A DNA stretch of 6,991 nucleotides from contig JALHVH010000225.1 in the NCBI GenBank assembly GCA_022867105.1, positions 1 to 6,991 of the forward strand, written 5' to 3'. A program made the position numbers and the translations under genes. The notes under the pieces are model-generated. The model worked only from the letters and a program-made list of their open reading frames with translations, made no database searches and was not told where the DNA came from. Source of the stretch: Candidatus Aminicenantota bacterium. Its GTDB lineage: Bacteria > Acidobacteriota > Aminicenantia > Aminicenantales > Saccharicenantaceae. This document shows, one piece after another, positions 6,244 to 6,991 of the stretch (positions are counted from its first letter, which is position 1; every line of letters begins with the position of its first letter).

Positions 6244-6991
6244 CTATTTTTTCGCCGGGCCGGCGCCGATCATCGACAGCCCTTCGGCCAGCTTCTCCGC
6301 GCTCAGCGGAATGTAGCCCGTCTCGGGGACGTACTTCTGCCCCTCGGTCAAGACCCACTTCAGGAACTCGACGAGGACGGGGTTCTGCGGTTTTCCCTTC
6401 GTGACGAAATAGAGGTCCCTGGCCGGGGGCGAAGGATAGACGTTCCGGGCGATGGCCCCGGTGATGTCGTCCCGGGTCCCGTAGACGCTCTCTTCGGGGT
6501 CGACCTTGCCGTTCCCGTTGATGTCGATGGGGCAGATGACGATCCCTGCGACCGGTTTGAGGGTCTTGGCGTCATAGGCGAAGTTCACGTTGTTGAAGCC
6601 GATGCCAAGGGGATCGCGCTTGACGGCGTCGGCCAGTCCCGGATCGCCGTAGACGCCTATGCCGGTGAGGTCCTCCTGGCGCTTCCCCATGTAGGCCGCC
6701 CAGGTTTCGGCCGCCCCGCAGGCGTCCGAGCGGGTGTAGACGTGGATCTCGGCCTTGCCCGTCCGCCCGAGGAGCCCGTCCCAGCTGGTCACGGTCTTCG
6801 TGATCCAAACGCCGGCGAACTCATCCTTCTTCAGGCCCCGGGCCAGAAGATCCTTGAGGACCGGGTTCCGGGCGCTGAGGGTCGGGATGACGGCGTCCTT
6901 GGTCACGGCCACCGGGAACGCCCCCTTCTCCAGCTCGACCGGCTGGACGTTTCTCGAAACCATGCCGATATCCACCATCCCCGCAAGAGCG
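6244..6991 (-). CDS. pstS: Phosphate-type ABC transporter substrate-binding protein PstS (N-terminus outside window)
   Basis: The frame stays open to the window edge, so this is a partial gene: 248 C-terminal residues are visible, ending GPAKK and TAG. The ATG at 6978 lies within the conserved GMVDIGMVSR region and is not the true start. The signal peptide and first strands must lie beyond 6991. PstS captures phosphate outside the inner membrane and hands it to PstCA. Family features are VDIGMVSRNV near the start of the visible part, a central TRSDACGAAETWAAYMG in the place of the usual R-x-x-SGT anion-binding stretch, DPLGIGF and the C-terminal VEFLKWVLTEGQKYV. Odd features are that unusual central loop and an inserted DINGNGKVDPEE (6490-6525), which fits a calcium-binding EF-hand loop. 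Its position ahead of pstC, pstA and pstB supports phosphate uptake, though another oxyanion is possible. The promoter and any Pho box would be outside the window. Confidence 0.9.
   Translation of the reverse strand, partial: ALAGMVDIGMVSRNVQPVELEKGAFPVAVTKDAVIPTLSARNPVLKDLLARGLKKDEFAGVWITKTVTSWDGLLGRTGKAEIHVYTRSDACGAAETWAAYMGKRQEDLTGIGVYGDPGLADAVKRDPLGIGFNNVNFAYDAKTLKPVAGIVICPIDINGNGKVDPEESVYGTRDDITGAIARNVYPSPPARDLYFVTKGKPQNPVLVEFLKWVLTEGQKYVPETGYIPLSAEKLAEGLSMIGAGPAKK

Overview
The window is gene-dense, GC-rich bacterial DNA with ordinary core functions and no sign of a mobile element, phage, CRISPR array or RNA gene. It probably comes from an anaerobe or facultative anaerobe with a [NiFe] hydrogenase, because nickel-insertion genes hypB and hypA are present. 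The taxon cannot be fixed from sequence reading alone. The mix of a very large NAD-type glutamate dehydrogenase, hyp genes and a divergent pst set weakly suggests an uncultured lineage such as Aminicenantota or a relative, which is a guess.

Left part, + strand: the 3' end of hypB (cut by the window edge) overlaps hypA by 8 bases. HypB (GTPase) and HypA (nickel/zinc chaperone) together load nickel into hydrogenase precursors. Right after hypA comes a strong-looking extended -10 promoter and a good ribosome binding site, then a 972-residue glutamate dehydrogenase of the large '115-kDa' (fungal Gdh2-like) type, which converts glutamate to 2-oxoglutarate and ammonium with NAD.

Right part, - strand: a pstS-pstC-pstA-pstB operon, read right to left, encodes a phosphate-type ABC importer: binding protein (N-terminus outside the window), two permeases and the ATPase. 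Spacing is tight (31-base gap, ATGA overlap, 15-base gap). No phoU follows pstB.

The two blocks converge. The glutamate dehydrogenase and pstB reading frames overlap tail to tail by 8 bases inside a perfect 12-base palindrome, so both proteins end in Ile-Ser followed by TGA, and no intergenic terminator exists. There is no gene-free stretch longer than about 50 bases.

I see no undescribed multi-gene system. The points most worth checking are a canonical EF-hand-like calcium loop inside PstS, correlated departures from textbook motifs in PstS, PstA and PstB that suggest a divergent pst subfamily, and the convergent palindromic gene ends.
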